Shown here piece by piece: positions 23,598-35,517 of a DNA stretch of 64,000 bases. Position numbers and translations under genes: made by a program. This stretch comes from Botryotinia globosa (taxonomy: Eukaryota > Ascomycota > Leotiomycetes > Helotiales > Sclerotiniaceae). The notes beneath the pieces were generated by a model, which searched no databases, was not told the DNA's origin, and worked only from the letters and a program-made list of their open reading frames with translations. Location of the stretch: assembly GCA_014898425.1 (NCBI GenBank), contig RCSZ01000011.1, positions 1,995,001 through 2,059,000 on the forward strand. The letters run 5' to 3'. Position 1 is the first letter of the stretch, and every line of letters starts with the position of its first letter.

Positions 23598-23733
23598 TAT
23601 GTGTGGGAGGAGGAGGGAGGAGGAGGGAGGAGGGAGGAGGGAGGAGGAGGGAGGAGGGAGGAGGGAGGAGGGAGGAGGGAGGAGAGAGGAAGGACGAGAG
23701 AGGAGGGAGGAAGGAGGAGGGAGGAGTACAAAA
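23598..23733. repeat. GGA/GGGA minisatellite, about 135 bp
   Basis: Interspersed GGAGGA and GGGAGGA units, all purine on the plus strand except a few interruptions (23694 to 23700). It lies immediately upstream of the 69-codon gene and produces artificial open frames on both strands. Confidence 0.9.
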
Positions 23734-24325
23734 GAAGGAGTACAAAAAAAGGATAGATGGAAAGTCTTATATGAATGAATAGAAGCTTCTCGCCTTCTGT
23801 GAATTGTTTCTGACTGGTAAGGTTTTGATGTTCTGGTGTTTCTCGTGTTTCTCGTTCGGATGTTTCTATTATCCTTGTTGGTGGGCTGTTTAGAATGACT
23901 ATATACTCGAGACACTATTCACACCTCACTCACACTTCACTCACACCTCACTCACTCAAAACCGTACACACATTAATATTGACATCCAGTACAAAAAATA
24001 CAAAAAGTATCACTCTGGAATACACCAACAGCTCTTAAATATATTCATCTAAATTTGAATTCAATTCCCCCATTTCTTGATTTGATATCGAATATTGAAG
24101 TGAGCATTTATATATATATATATATAGTAATCAGAAGAAATTCAACCCCAGCTTCCGATAAGTATGAACGTCGGCATTTATAAATTCCGTCATGTAGTGG
24201 AACGACCATGTTACTTCATATTTATTTATCTTGAGACCACAATTCCATTTCACCCACTGGATTCGAGATCCCTTTCAGTCAAAAGCAATTTCAAGCAGTC
24301 TCATCTTCATATGGGGTATGACTAG
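23734..24325. other. Intergenic; upstream region of ALG8
   Basis: No gene was recognised. It has short direct repeats of TCACACCTCACTCA (23910 to 23960) and a (TA)n run near 24110. Confidence 0.45.
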
Positions 24326-26055
24326 ATGGCAGAATTATATCCTTCAATGGCACAATGTGCAGTCGTAGCTACGGCTTTCAAGATATTGTTGTTTCCAGCA
24401 TAGTCAGTTCTCTCTATCCTCCCCTCCACAAATGCACTCCCGTCCAGTCTTCAATTGAACCAGGGTACTGATTGATATCGCAGCAAGTCTACGGACTTTG
24501 AAGTTCATAGAAATTGGCTCGCGATTACGAATAGTCTGCCATTGAACGAATGGTATATCGAAAAGACTTCAGAATGGACTCTCGATTACCCACCCTTCTT
24601 CGCATATTTCGAATTATTCCTATCAAAGTTCGCAGAATGGATTGATCCGTTAATGTTGGTGGTGAAGAATCTGGAATATGACAGCTGGCAAACCGTTTAC
24701 TTCCAACGCGCAAGTGTTATTGCAACAGAATTAGTTTTGGTATATGCGCTTCACCTGTAAGTGATGCTGATCCTCTACTTGTCTCAAAATTGACATCCCC
24801 AAGCTTCGTGAAGACTGCCCCCTCCAATTTAAAACGTCCTTCACAAGCAGCGGCTCTTTCAATTCTGCTCTCGCCAGGTTTACTCATTATCGACCATATA
24901 CACTTCCAATATAATGGTTTCATGTACGGTCTCCTCATATTGTCCTTAGTCATGGCTAGAAATGAGGGGACCAAGCTAGCAAGTGGTATGCTCTTCGCCA
25001 TATTGCTTTGCCTCAAACATATTTACCTGTATCTTGCGCCAGCATATTTCGTCTTTTTGTTATCCGGATACTGTCTTGGGCCTAAGTTTGGACCTAAGCG
25101 TCCGTTCGATATTAAATTTGGAAATGCTATTAAATTGGCACTTGGTATTGTAGCAGTATTTGGAGCTGCATTTGGACCGTTTGTATATTTTGGTCAAATG
25201 CCTCAAATCATTAGCAGACTATTTCCATTCGGAAGAGGTCTATGCCATGCTTATTGGGCTCCAAACATCTGGGCTATGTACTCTTTCACAGATCGAGTGT
25301 TAATTTCCAGTAAGTCTTTCTTCACCCAGGCATGATCTCAAGCTACTCGAACCTCGTATTTCGATGGTCTCAATTTGGTTACTGATACGAGTACAGTTGC
25401 CCCAAAACTCGGCCTTGCTGTTGATCAAACGGCTGTCAATAGTGTGACCCGTGGTCTCGTTGGGAACACTTCCTTCGCCGTATTACCCGAAGTTACCAAA
25501 GGCATTACTTTCGCTTTGACAGCCATTTTCGATTTCATTCCACTGTTCAAGCTTTACAAAAGCCCTACGTGGGACAATTTCATCGGGGGTGTAACCCTCT
25601 GTGCTTATTCTTCATTTCTTTTCAGCTGGCACGTTCACGAAAAAGCAATTCTCCTGGTCATTGTACCTTTCAGCCTAATCGCCTTGAAGGATCGTCGATT
25701 TCTTGGAGCATTCCGGCCATTGGCTGTGGCTGGTCATGTTTCCTTGTTCCCTTTGCTTTTTACGGCTGCGGAATTTCCTACGAAAATTGTGTACACGATT
25801 TTCTGGCTTATCTTGTTTCTCCTTGCATTTGACCGCTTAGCGCCAGCGTCAAAATCTAGAATCTTCTTGCTAGATAGATTTAGCACACTCTACATTGCGG
25901 TTAGCATACCTTTGATACTATACTGTTCCTTGCTACATCAAATCGTCTTTGGCAATAAACTGGAGTTTTTGCCGTTGATGTTCACCAGCTCATACTCAGC
26001 AATCGGAGTTGTGGGAAGCTGGATTGGATTTTTGATTGTATATTTTGAAAGTTAA
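24326..26055 (+). CDS. ALG8: Alg8, dolichyl-P-Glc:Glc1Man9GlcNAc2-PP-dolichol alpha-1,3-glucosyltransferase
   Basis: Four exons (24326..24402, 24484..24756, 24804..25309, 25397..26055) encode 504 residues starting [20 protein letters not shown]. The diagnostic stretch is [16 protein letters not shown] near residue 54. It is followed by [32 protein letters not shown] and [20 protein letters not shown], all strongly conserved in Alg8 rather than Alg6. The rest is a multi-pass hydrophobic protein of the ALG6/ALG8 (GT57) family. It adds the second glucose to the lipid-linked oligosaccharide in the ER lumen, using dolichyl-phosphate glucose. Intron ends are GTCAGT/CGCAG, GTAAGT/CCAAG and GTAAGT/TACAG. 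Phases agree and no disruption is seen. Confidence 0.95.
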
Positions 26056-28262
26056 GATTAGTCAATGATACCCATTTTGTTTCTGAGGAGTTTTGGACTT
26101 TATTGATAGCGCAGCAAGGGTCTAGAATGACATTTGTGAAGATGCTTTAAGTTGGTGATTTCGCACAAGTGCCTAAGCGAAATTTAAACAAAAGAAACAA
26201 AAGATTCGTCTTGTACGAATAATTGCGCTAGAAAAGTATGAAGCCGAGCTAGAAGATGGAAGGTGCGAGGAAGATTGAAGATGGTCAAAGAAGGGTGTAG
26301 ATCCCAACCAAGGTAGATCAGGATTGTGAGAATGACTGTGTAGGCGCGAGGAAGATTGAAGGTAGGGGGAGTAGGGAATGAGAGGTAGAGTGCTTGATAT
26401 TGGGAAGGAGTGAGCTATTTTACGTTGGGGACATGTGGGATTGGAGATTTAGATCATTTTGGATACTGGTAGACGTGAGTAGAATAAGATCAAGATTAAA
26501 CTTTCAAACTAGCAATTGGCTAGTGAATTCGCCTGCGCGGGGGTGAATGAGTTATGGTGAACAAGTGGGGACGAGAGGAGGAATTTTGAAGTCAAGTGTT
26601 CTGTAATCTTGTAATACGCATCTCAGACTGGAAGTCTAGGAGGGGGAATAATAACAATCTGGGTATCTGATTATACTCTTAATTGGGACTACATCTGATA
26701 TATGGTCCCCCAAAGGACGCTCTTATGGCACGATTGAGGGAGTAGTAGAGATTGAAAAGAATTAGACATGAAGATCAAAGTGTTTGGAAGTGGAAGTGAT
26801 CTAGCCATTTTCAATTCGAGATGTGATGCATTCAACTACCAGAAGTGCTGTCTTTTAAGGAAGAGATAACATCAATGCCAACGTTCAGAACCGTAATTTG
26901 CAGGGATAGCAGCCCCCCCCCTATTTGTATATATTATGCGATAATCATGTTTTTTGCAAGAAATTATCGTGATTTCCAATTGATTCGGTCCTTGCTCAAG
27001 GGAAACATTAGAATCATGCAAATCTGGTGTCCTGAGGGATTTGGTAGGGCATTTGAAGGACAAAGCTCGGGAGTTGAGGTTGGGTTGTTCCAAAAGCGTG
27101 GCCTGGCTTAGCGGATGCGCTAAACCTCTTTAGTCGATTGCCAACGATGGCATCCGCCCGGATTTTCTTCTGGCAAAACTTTTGTGTGTTGTGAGACTTT
27201 GGTGTAGAATGATCAGTCCATGACTAATTTTTTTAAAGGTCTGTCAGCAACGACAACATCATCTAGAGTAGCCATGCCCAAGAACCAATCGGTATATCGT
27301 GCAAAGGAACAATACAGCTGTTCTTTCCACCCCCCTGAATCTAGAGAGAACCCTTGAGACGATATCAACAGACCACTACGCAACACGGTAGACGCCGGTA
27401 CGGCTCAAACAAGTGAATATTGCCTCCAAGAACTGATAGAAAGTCAATAACAAAGAAGAAGAATGACATCCGAGCACTTTTAAGCTCTTCCCGAGTCCTT
27501 GGCAGTTGGGTCGAAATTCGAGGAGCATTACATGAGAAATGCCTATTAGTTGGAAACATTTCCCCCAAAATCATATATTTGTGGTTACTGGGTCAAATCA
27601 AAAGATAAACTGATCAATGTACATTCATACAATAGGTCTCATCTCTGGCTACATATTGAGCACAGGAAAGTCGTTTCGTTCATGACATTTGAAGAATTTA
27701 TATCAGTTGATAGGATTGAATACGGGTATGGGTCGCGAGTTCTCGAATTGGTCTCCGTCCTCACTAGTCCGTATCCATGTCATACACCCACGCTAAGCAC
27801 AACCTCCCGACCTTTTCTTATGTTCTTCTTCTTTTCCCCAATCCACTTCTTCTTCCTCCTCTTGTCAACTCTTGCGACGCGTAACAATCAACAAATTTCA
27901 TCAACCATCCACTCACCACATCCATTCTACAAGTTTGGAGGATTTCTAGATCACGTACCGAGACCCTGGACGCGTCTTGAGCTGTATCTGTAAGTTTAGC
28001 TACTGATATTGATATACTTCCACAAATATCCCCCAAACGGTGGAAGGGTGATCACAATTGCCCTTTCTACAATACTCCACTCCACGTCACCGTTGGATCA
28101 AATCACCACCGATTTATTAGGAATTTCAACTCTTATATAAGTTTGGCGCAAAGCATATCACATGCTCTATGGAGGGGTATATCAGAAACTAACATTCTTT
28201 CTCTTCCCCCCTTCAGGATTTTCTATTTGGTCAATGACCTTTGACACCAACTAAATATAATA
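26056..28262. other. Intergenic, about 2.2 kb, no gene recognised
   Basis: This lies between ALG8 and ITC1. Frames at 26845..27111 and 27550..27993 are short and show no family features; the latter overlaps a CT-rich leader-like stretch. Bases 27780 to 28260 are pyrimidine-rich and probably include the ITC1 promoter and 5' UTR. Confidence 0.5.
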
Positions 28263-31200
28263 ATGGTAAGATTCAAATCACCATCTCTTCAAGGTTTATA
28301 AGCATGACTAAACTTCTTTAGGTTCTCTTCAAGAGGAAGCCAGTACAATATGTATCGAATCCGCATGTCGAAAATGAAGACACAGAGGTACAAACTTGAT
28401 TATACCCCAAAGATTTACTATCATGCCAGGATAGCTAATAATGGTCATAGGTCTGGCTAATTCCTGCTACTGGAGAGTATTTCTTGGAGTATGAACAATA
28501 CTTAGGCCGGTAAGTTCTACTTTTTTGCCCCTCACTAAAACCCCTCCTAGGGCCCGCGCTAACAACAACAGAATGGACTTCTATAGACAGGTTCGAAACC
28601 CACCCAATAGTAGCTAGCTAGCAATATTTACTAACGATATCTAGCATAAATTCATTTGCCAAATTTCTGGACATTCTCAGTTAACATTCTTCGATGCACT
28701 CAAGAGTGAGGTACGGGAATTCTAAGGATCGCATTGCGCTAGTGAAGAGGAAAGGCTAACAAACTATAAAGTTGGCAGGCGCACAAGAAGTTGAAGAGGC
28801 ATTCCCAAATCCATTGAAGCAACCAGTTCTAAGACGTGTACAATTCTCAACTATTTCCCGAATCGATACCTTGGTGGACATTATTTTTGAAGAGTTCAGA
28901 TCCGACTACTTCCCTGGCGAGGTCGTTACAGTTCATGTGGTTACAGGCGATCGACTTACTGGCACCGTTAGAGAAAAGACGCACTTCGGAAGCAAGGTTC
29001 TGCAGGATGGCACATTAACCGCACCTTTCTCGAGATATTTCGTTAGTCTGGATGGTCGACCAAATGAAGAAGCAGTGGTGGATGACCAGCATATTACTCG
29101 TGATCGCAAGATATTCACGAAGCAAGTTCTGCGATCTTTTATCAAGAAAACCGTTACGAGAGAGGCATGGACCGGCGCGCCTTGGCTAGTGAAGCATGAC
29201 GTGGCTGCCATCTACAATATCGATATCAGAATTCCTCCACATCTTCGATATGAGAGTAAAGCTGCAGAAAGGAAACAAAACCAATCTCAGAAAAAATCGG
29301 GAGGGACTGATTTTGATAATATGATTGGAAGCTTTCATGGAGGAAATGGACCACAAGCTAGACTCCCGGAGTTGAAGCCAGCACCCAAGAGCCACAAAAG
29401 CAAGCAGCAACAATCCCAACTAGCAAAGGGTAAGCAGCAGCCATTTTTAGAGCAAGCTCCTTTAAATTTCATCCCTGCACATTTCCCTCCCCATCAATTC
29501 TACCCCCAACCCCACCCCAATTACAATCCACCACAAATTCCATTCAATTCTCACCCTCCTCCTCCTCATCCTTCTCACCCCCACCCCAATTATAATCCCC
29601 CTCCTCAAATTCCATTCAATCCTCATCCTCAAGCTCCTCCCTTCATGTCTCACACCTTTCAAGTCAATGGACAATCACAACAAGCGGGACCCCACTTCCA
29701 GAATTTTCACAACTCTAGCTTTGCGCTTGCGCCTCTTGCTTCGCTTCCTCCGGCTCCTCCTCCACCACCTCCTATCAAATACCCAATTGAAGATTTGGAA
29801 GTTCCTCCCCGAGTTGATGGACCGAAACGACCCGATATCAAATACTTCTCGCAAGATAGTCCAATGATGATAGGAAAACCAAAGGCTGAGGGTAATGGCA
29901 TTCACATGTCATCTATTGGCCAGTTGCTGGAGACCTGGGATACCTTGAATGTTTACTGTCAAATCTTCAAATTGGACTCGTTCACTTTTGACGACTTCGT
30001 CGAAGCCTTGCAATTTACTTCTGAAGATGTAGACTGCGAACTGTTCGTCGAAATTCATTGTGCTGTTTTGAAGATCTTGGTCAATGCGGAAGCCGATGAT
30101 GGAAAGCTACAAATTCAGTTACCGGAAATAGAGGAGTCAGACGACGAAGAAGAATCTGATGGTGAGGCCAGCGTTGCGCCATCACCTACACCAGAACCAG
30201 AGCCAAAACCTAGAGGACGCGCTACTAGAAGTAGTCTCGCAAAAGCTGAGGCAGAAGCTTTACAAAAAGCCGCCGAACAACCCCCCGAAGAGCCTGCTGG
30301 ACCACTCAACACTCATCGTGCAGCGGAGATGGAAGATAGTCTTGAATGGATCGAGAAGCTAAGAAAACGTGATTTCAAGAATGGTGGCTGGGAAGCTATC
30401 ATGGTCGGCCTCCTCTATCAACTTTCGAAAGATGAGAGGCATTTTGCCGCTTGTGAAGCACTCCTTGTTGAGCTCGCCCCCCTCGACTCGGAGCCAACAC
30501 AGGAAACTGCTCGCCTACAGTATGCTAAACTTGACGTCAATCTTCGCATCAAGGCGCTCCAAATTATCTGCATGCTTACTATGGAGACTAAAGCAATTCG
30601 TGGTTACATGGAAGAGAGTAGTGAACATATGACAGAGCTCCGAAAAGAAAAGATAAAGTATCAGCGTGATAAGAAGGATGCGTAAGTGATTCAATATCAT
30701 CTCTGGGGCAAGTCACTAACTGTATTAGTCATGATGCTCTCAAGAAGCTCAACGAAACGCGCAAAGCACTTGAACCACCACCCGAGCCAAGTCCTGCACC
30801 AGCTACACAGAAGCCTGTAGAAAAAGAAGCTTCAGTCAGCGTTAACGGAGATGTAACCATGGTCGACGCCGAGGACGAGGTTCAAGACTCTCATGGAGAT
30901 GAAATCATGGACTCGGATGCAGAGGCTCCTCCGACTCGATCATTACGCCGTGGATTAGATCGAGCAGCAGAGCGAAAGCGTAAGCGGGAGGCCGAACAGG
31001 AGAAGAAAGCAAAAGCTGAAGCTGAACCCAAGGCTCCCAAACAATCCAAGGCCCTCACAAAAGTTCTCAAAGACATCCAGAAATTGCATGATGAGATCAA
31101 GCATTGCGAGGAAGAGATTGCCATTCTTGATAATGACCTCCGAGAAGCTGATTGCCCTCGTACTCGTGTACTTGGTAAGGATCGATTCTGGAATCGCTAT

Positions 31201-31842
31201 TATTGGTTTGAGCGCAATGGTATGCCATATAGCGGCCTTCCTACCAGCTCTACTGCTGATGCTGGATATGCCAATGGCTGTATCTGGATTCAAGGACCAG
31301 ATGATCTTGAGCGTGAAGGTTATATCGAAATGCGACCTGAGTGGCAAGATGAATATCGATTTAAATTCAACCTGACCGTACCGGAAAGAAAGGTTATGGA
31401 GGAAGGAAATACTCACGTATTCAATTCTCGTGAATGGGGATACTATGATGATCCTGAGTCAGTTGAGGGCCTACTCAATTGGCTTGATGCCCGTGGAAAT
31501 AACGAGTTGAAACTTCGAAAAGAACTCCAAATTTACAAGGACAAGATCACTACTCACATGGAAAAGCGCAAGGAATACCTCAACCCTAGCGACGAAAAGA
31601 GTATCGATTCTAGCCACAAGCGAATGTCGACTCGTGGAAAACAACAACCTCATGTCGATCACACAGCTCATCGATGCTTATCCTGGCACAATAACACGGC
31701 AATTGAAGAATTGGGTCATTTACATTCAGATCAAGCACGGAATCGTAAGCAAACTAAGAAAGCGGCTCCTATTTTACCACCAGCAGTTGAGGAAGAGAGG
31801 CAAACTAGAAGCGAAGCGGCGAAGAGACAGAGAAAGCGTTGA
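28263..31842 (+). CDS. ITC1: Itc1-like ISWI-complex subunit (WAC, DDT and WHIM domains)
   Basis: Seven exons encode 1078 residues: 28263..28265 (the ATG alone), 28322..28387, 28451..28509, 28572..28590, 28645..28710, 28772..30681 and 30729..31842. Residues 2 to 70 (VLFKRKPVQYV, EVWLIPATGEYFLEYEQYL, FICQISGHSQLTFFDAL) form the WAC domain of Acf1/WSTF/Itc1 proteins. A long Pro/His-rich linker follows, then a DDT domain from about 451 (SIGQLLETWDTLNVYCQIF). WHIM motifs come next: EDSLEWIEKLRKRDFKNGGW, and CPRTRVLGKDRFWNRYYWFE near 851. The C-terminal half is rich in charged coiled coil (RAAERKRKREAEQEKKAKAE). Itc1 is the large partner of the ISWI ATPase Isw2, which spaces and slides nucleosomes, usually to repress transcription. 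The three-base first exon is unusual but makes the frame and the family N-terminus exact. Confidence 0.93.
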
Positions 31843-34800
31843 ATGATGAGTTTTTTTTTTTAACAGTTTTGAGGATGTTAGATCATGAGCGCTCGCAAAA
31901 CCTACTGCTACAGTTTGTTCATGGCTATTACACATAGAAAACCTTGAGCGGGCATGGAGTTCATTGGTTCTATGCATTTGAATTTGGCTTTTGGGGGAGT
32001 TCATGGATGGGTTGTTGGCTTCAAAAATATATTTGAAGTTGGGAAATAAGGAAATCTCAAAAACTACGGAAGTGCGTGCATATATGGTATTTTACAAAAT
32101 GGATCGGATTGTATTTAGATGGTTTGTGGCGAGGGAAAGCATTGCTTGCGTTGCATTTGAATGGTGTTGGGGGTTGTATTTTGATGATTAGTTAGCACTG
32201 AGAGGGGGGTAGGGAAGAGAGGAGAGATTGGAGGTGTGTTTGTATGCAATATTATGTGCTGCAGGATTATGAGTGAGCGAAGGGAGCAGAAGGGAGCAGT
32301 AGTATAGTGAGTGATGCGAATACCCAAAATACATATGAATTTTTTGTGTAAAGGGTCTTTATTTCGTGTGTGTGTGTGATTGTTTGTGGTTGGTCAGATG
32401 CGTAAGTGGGAACAGGAGAAATGAAGAAAATCCAATGGGGTATGATGAACTCAGAGATAGCTAAGAAGAAATGCAGCTAAGGAGGCAAGGAGGCGATAAT
32501 GAAAGAAACTCGCGTAATTGAAAACTACCTCCCCATACACGAGAATATACATAGATAGTTAGACTGGGAAGAGAAGAGAAGAGAAGAGTCTCGGGGCCGT
32601 GTGTGAGATTACAACTTGGCTGTAAGCCTGAAATTTTTTTTTTTTTTTTAAATATATATATATAAGAATTATATAATGATAGAATGATTGGTAAGAGTGT
32701 GTGTGTGGGAAATCTGAGATGTTTTTATTGGAATGTGATGGGATGATGGGATGATGGGATAATGGTTTTTTGATGGATTTGGATAGATTTAATTTATAAG
32801 CTTTTGTGGTTTGTGGTTTGTGGTTTATTGAGTGGATATTGATAATTTAGGATTGGAGATTGAGGATTGGGGATTGGGGATTGAGGATTGGGGATTGAGG
32901 ATTGGGGATTGGGGATTGGGGATTGAGGGGCTTGGTTGATTAAAAGGAGGTTGAAAAGAGGTTGAAAGGAGGTTGAAAGGAGGTTGAAAGAAGGTTGAGA
33001 GAAGATTGAGAGGAGGTTGAGAGGAGGTAGATAGGAGGTAGATAGATATCTATATAGACTGAAGAGATTGGTTGGTTAATTGATTGGCTGGTTGGTTGGT
33101 TGATGTGTGAGCTTAGATATGGTGGATTTGAGGGGTGGCTAGTTGGAGATATATGGGAAGGAGAAGGAGAAGGAGAAGGAGAATCTAGTGTTTAGTATAC
33201 AAGGAGTTTTATAGAAGCTATAAATAATACTTGGATAGATAGATAGATAGATTATTTGAATGTAATGTACTGTGCTATGATGTACAGTAGACCACTTATA
33301 CTTAACAATCGGATTTTACCTGGAGTTTATTCTCAATTATTTATAGTATATATTTAATTATCAAATCGATCTTTAGATATTTTTATTTTAAATTTGAATG
33401 TAATTGAAATATTGATATATGTTTTATTATAAATGAAATCTATTTATATATTCTAACTCAATTCTTTAATATATAATATATTAATCTTCTATTATAATAT
33501 AAACCTCAATTCTATTCCCTATATTAGTTTTCAAATTTATAAATAATTAATCATTTAATATATTTTAAGCTGTTTGTAGAGTATGCTTTAGTCTTTGTTT
33601 AATATAATTTGATTGATTTCTATTTATTGTAATATTAAAGATTATTGTAAAAATATATACTTTTAGATATTATTATATATACTTTATAGAATTGAGATTA
33701 GGACTATAAGAAGATCAAAGATTAATTAAAGGGATACCCTTTAGTTAGAATTATTCTATTAACTTAATACATAGGAGTATTATCCTATATAAATTAATAT
33801 CCTTCATTCAATCCTTTCCATATAAAAGCTATTTCATCATTAAGCACCTCAAGGTAAGAATTAGCATTATACCGGAATTTCTTACTCTCGAAATCCCTAT
33901 TCATGATATATGATATGCATATGCAAAGTAATCTTAGGGATATAATCTTACAAAATGGGCGCATTCGTTGATTCATTTTTTATTCATTCAAGCGCGAATG
34001 CACTTTTCACTTATACAATTTTGAAGATACGAGGTGAGAAGGACGGGGTGGGAGAGAGGTGTTTGTATAATGAGATAATGCGTGGTGTGGATACTTTAGA
34101 AGGCAAGTTTCTGAATGATTTGGAGGGTGGGGAGATGCGTTTGATGTTTTGAGAGATGGATGGATGGGATGAATGAGTGGGTATGTAATGTGATCTATCT
34201 GTTTTGATGCATGAGGTAAAGTATAGGGATGATTTGATAGAAGTTTTAGAGTTGGTGATATTGTTCAAGATATCTAGGTATTTGACTATATTGATACGAA
34301 AATCTCATAACTACCTATGAATAGATACTTTAATGGCGGAAAATGATAAATAAAATCCAGATAGATAGGAGATTCTCTCAATGGGTAGTATGCTTTCTCT
34401 TCGTTTGGAATGTTTGATCAAGCTATCACATCACATCCTTCTCATACTTATAACCGAGACCAAGCGATTCCGAATATGGTGATTTTGAGAAGCTTGAGAA
34501 TGGATTTTCGTTATACTTCTTCTTCCCCCAGCAACAAGGAGATATGACCGCGAGATCAATAAAGAGAAAAACAACAAATGGAAAGGATACAGAGAGCAGT
34601 AAAATCTTATAGAAACCGGTATTGAGAGGGGTGATAATACAGAGCCTAAAAAATAGTAAAGGATTATTTCACTGCCCATCTAGCAACTTTGTTCGAGCGT
34701 GATAACTATAATATCATCTTTGATTGTATGGCACTGCTAGTCTATTCTTCATTGTTCAATCTATTCCAAGTAACTATTTTATACCAATTCCTATTAAGCA

Positions 34801-35517
34801 TCTACTAATGCCCCATAATAACCATCGCTGTTGTTCACTACAACGCTTTCCAAATGCTGTATATGCGAAGCCGGCGCTAGCCGCGTATCAAGCATGGCCC
34901 TGTCAGAGGTTCCTCAAGAACGCTAACATTCGGGATCTGTCAATATATATCTTGAGTTTCAAATGCAGTATGGTCCGAAGTGCTTCATCTCCCTGTTCTG
35001 TCAAGCATGGGCACCGATGTATTCTCGTCTCCGAGCACCAAGATATATTCCAAGATACAACCGCCATGGATACTTGGTAAAGGTAGACGTGTTCGGTGAG
35101 AGGCAGATAGTTATGAGAGAATAGTGAAGAAGAAGAAGAACGACTGCTTCCGGGAGGAATCTCAAGTTGCTGTTCCGTACAGAACGCAGACGACGATCCA
35201 GATGCAATATTCAACGAAGCTCAAAATGTGAAGTTGAAAAATCATGCATCAATCTCCTTGAACCTTTTGTCATATCTATTATGTCTAGAGATCTATTAGA
35301 AGTAAGTTATATATATATTTCTCTTGTTTGTTTCCCAGGCTTTAAAGTTTAAGTAATAGAATCGATATAGTTTTCACTACTGTAACTAGGTACTTGAACA
35401 AAGGTTAAGCAAATTTTAAACAAGATCAATAATTTGGTCAATATGGTTAATCAGTTTATTTGAAATTGATTTTTATGTTCTAATTTTTAGATCACATATG
35501 CGATGCTTGGTCTACTG
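31843..35517. other. Intergenic, about 3.7 kb: repeats, AT-rich island, no clear gene
   Basis: Simple repeats occupy 32836 to 33251. Bases 33296 to 33830 are strongly AT-rich with many TATA and TTAA tracts and could be an old mutated transposon. At 34790 to 35130 a more GC-balanced stretch has short open frames (for example a plus frame reading EFQMQYGPKCFISLF) that look like a gene relic, but I cannot name it. Confidence 0.45.
32836..33035. repeat. Minisatellites (GATTGGG/GATTGAG)n and (AGGAGGTTGAA)n
   Basis: First about 13 copies of a 7-bp unit GGATTGG/GGATTGA (32838 to 32932), then about seven copies of an 11-bp unit related to AGGAGGTTGAA, ending in AGGTAGATAGG variants. Confidence 0.8.

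Noticed and set aside
27083..27160. tRNA-like sequence (GGCTTAGCGGATGCGC)
   Set aside because: No T-arm or matching acceptor stem is found, so only a D-arm-like stretch is present.
32836..33035. Possible CRISPR-like array
   Set aside because: The units are contiguous short minisatellites without spacers, in a eukaryotic genome.
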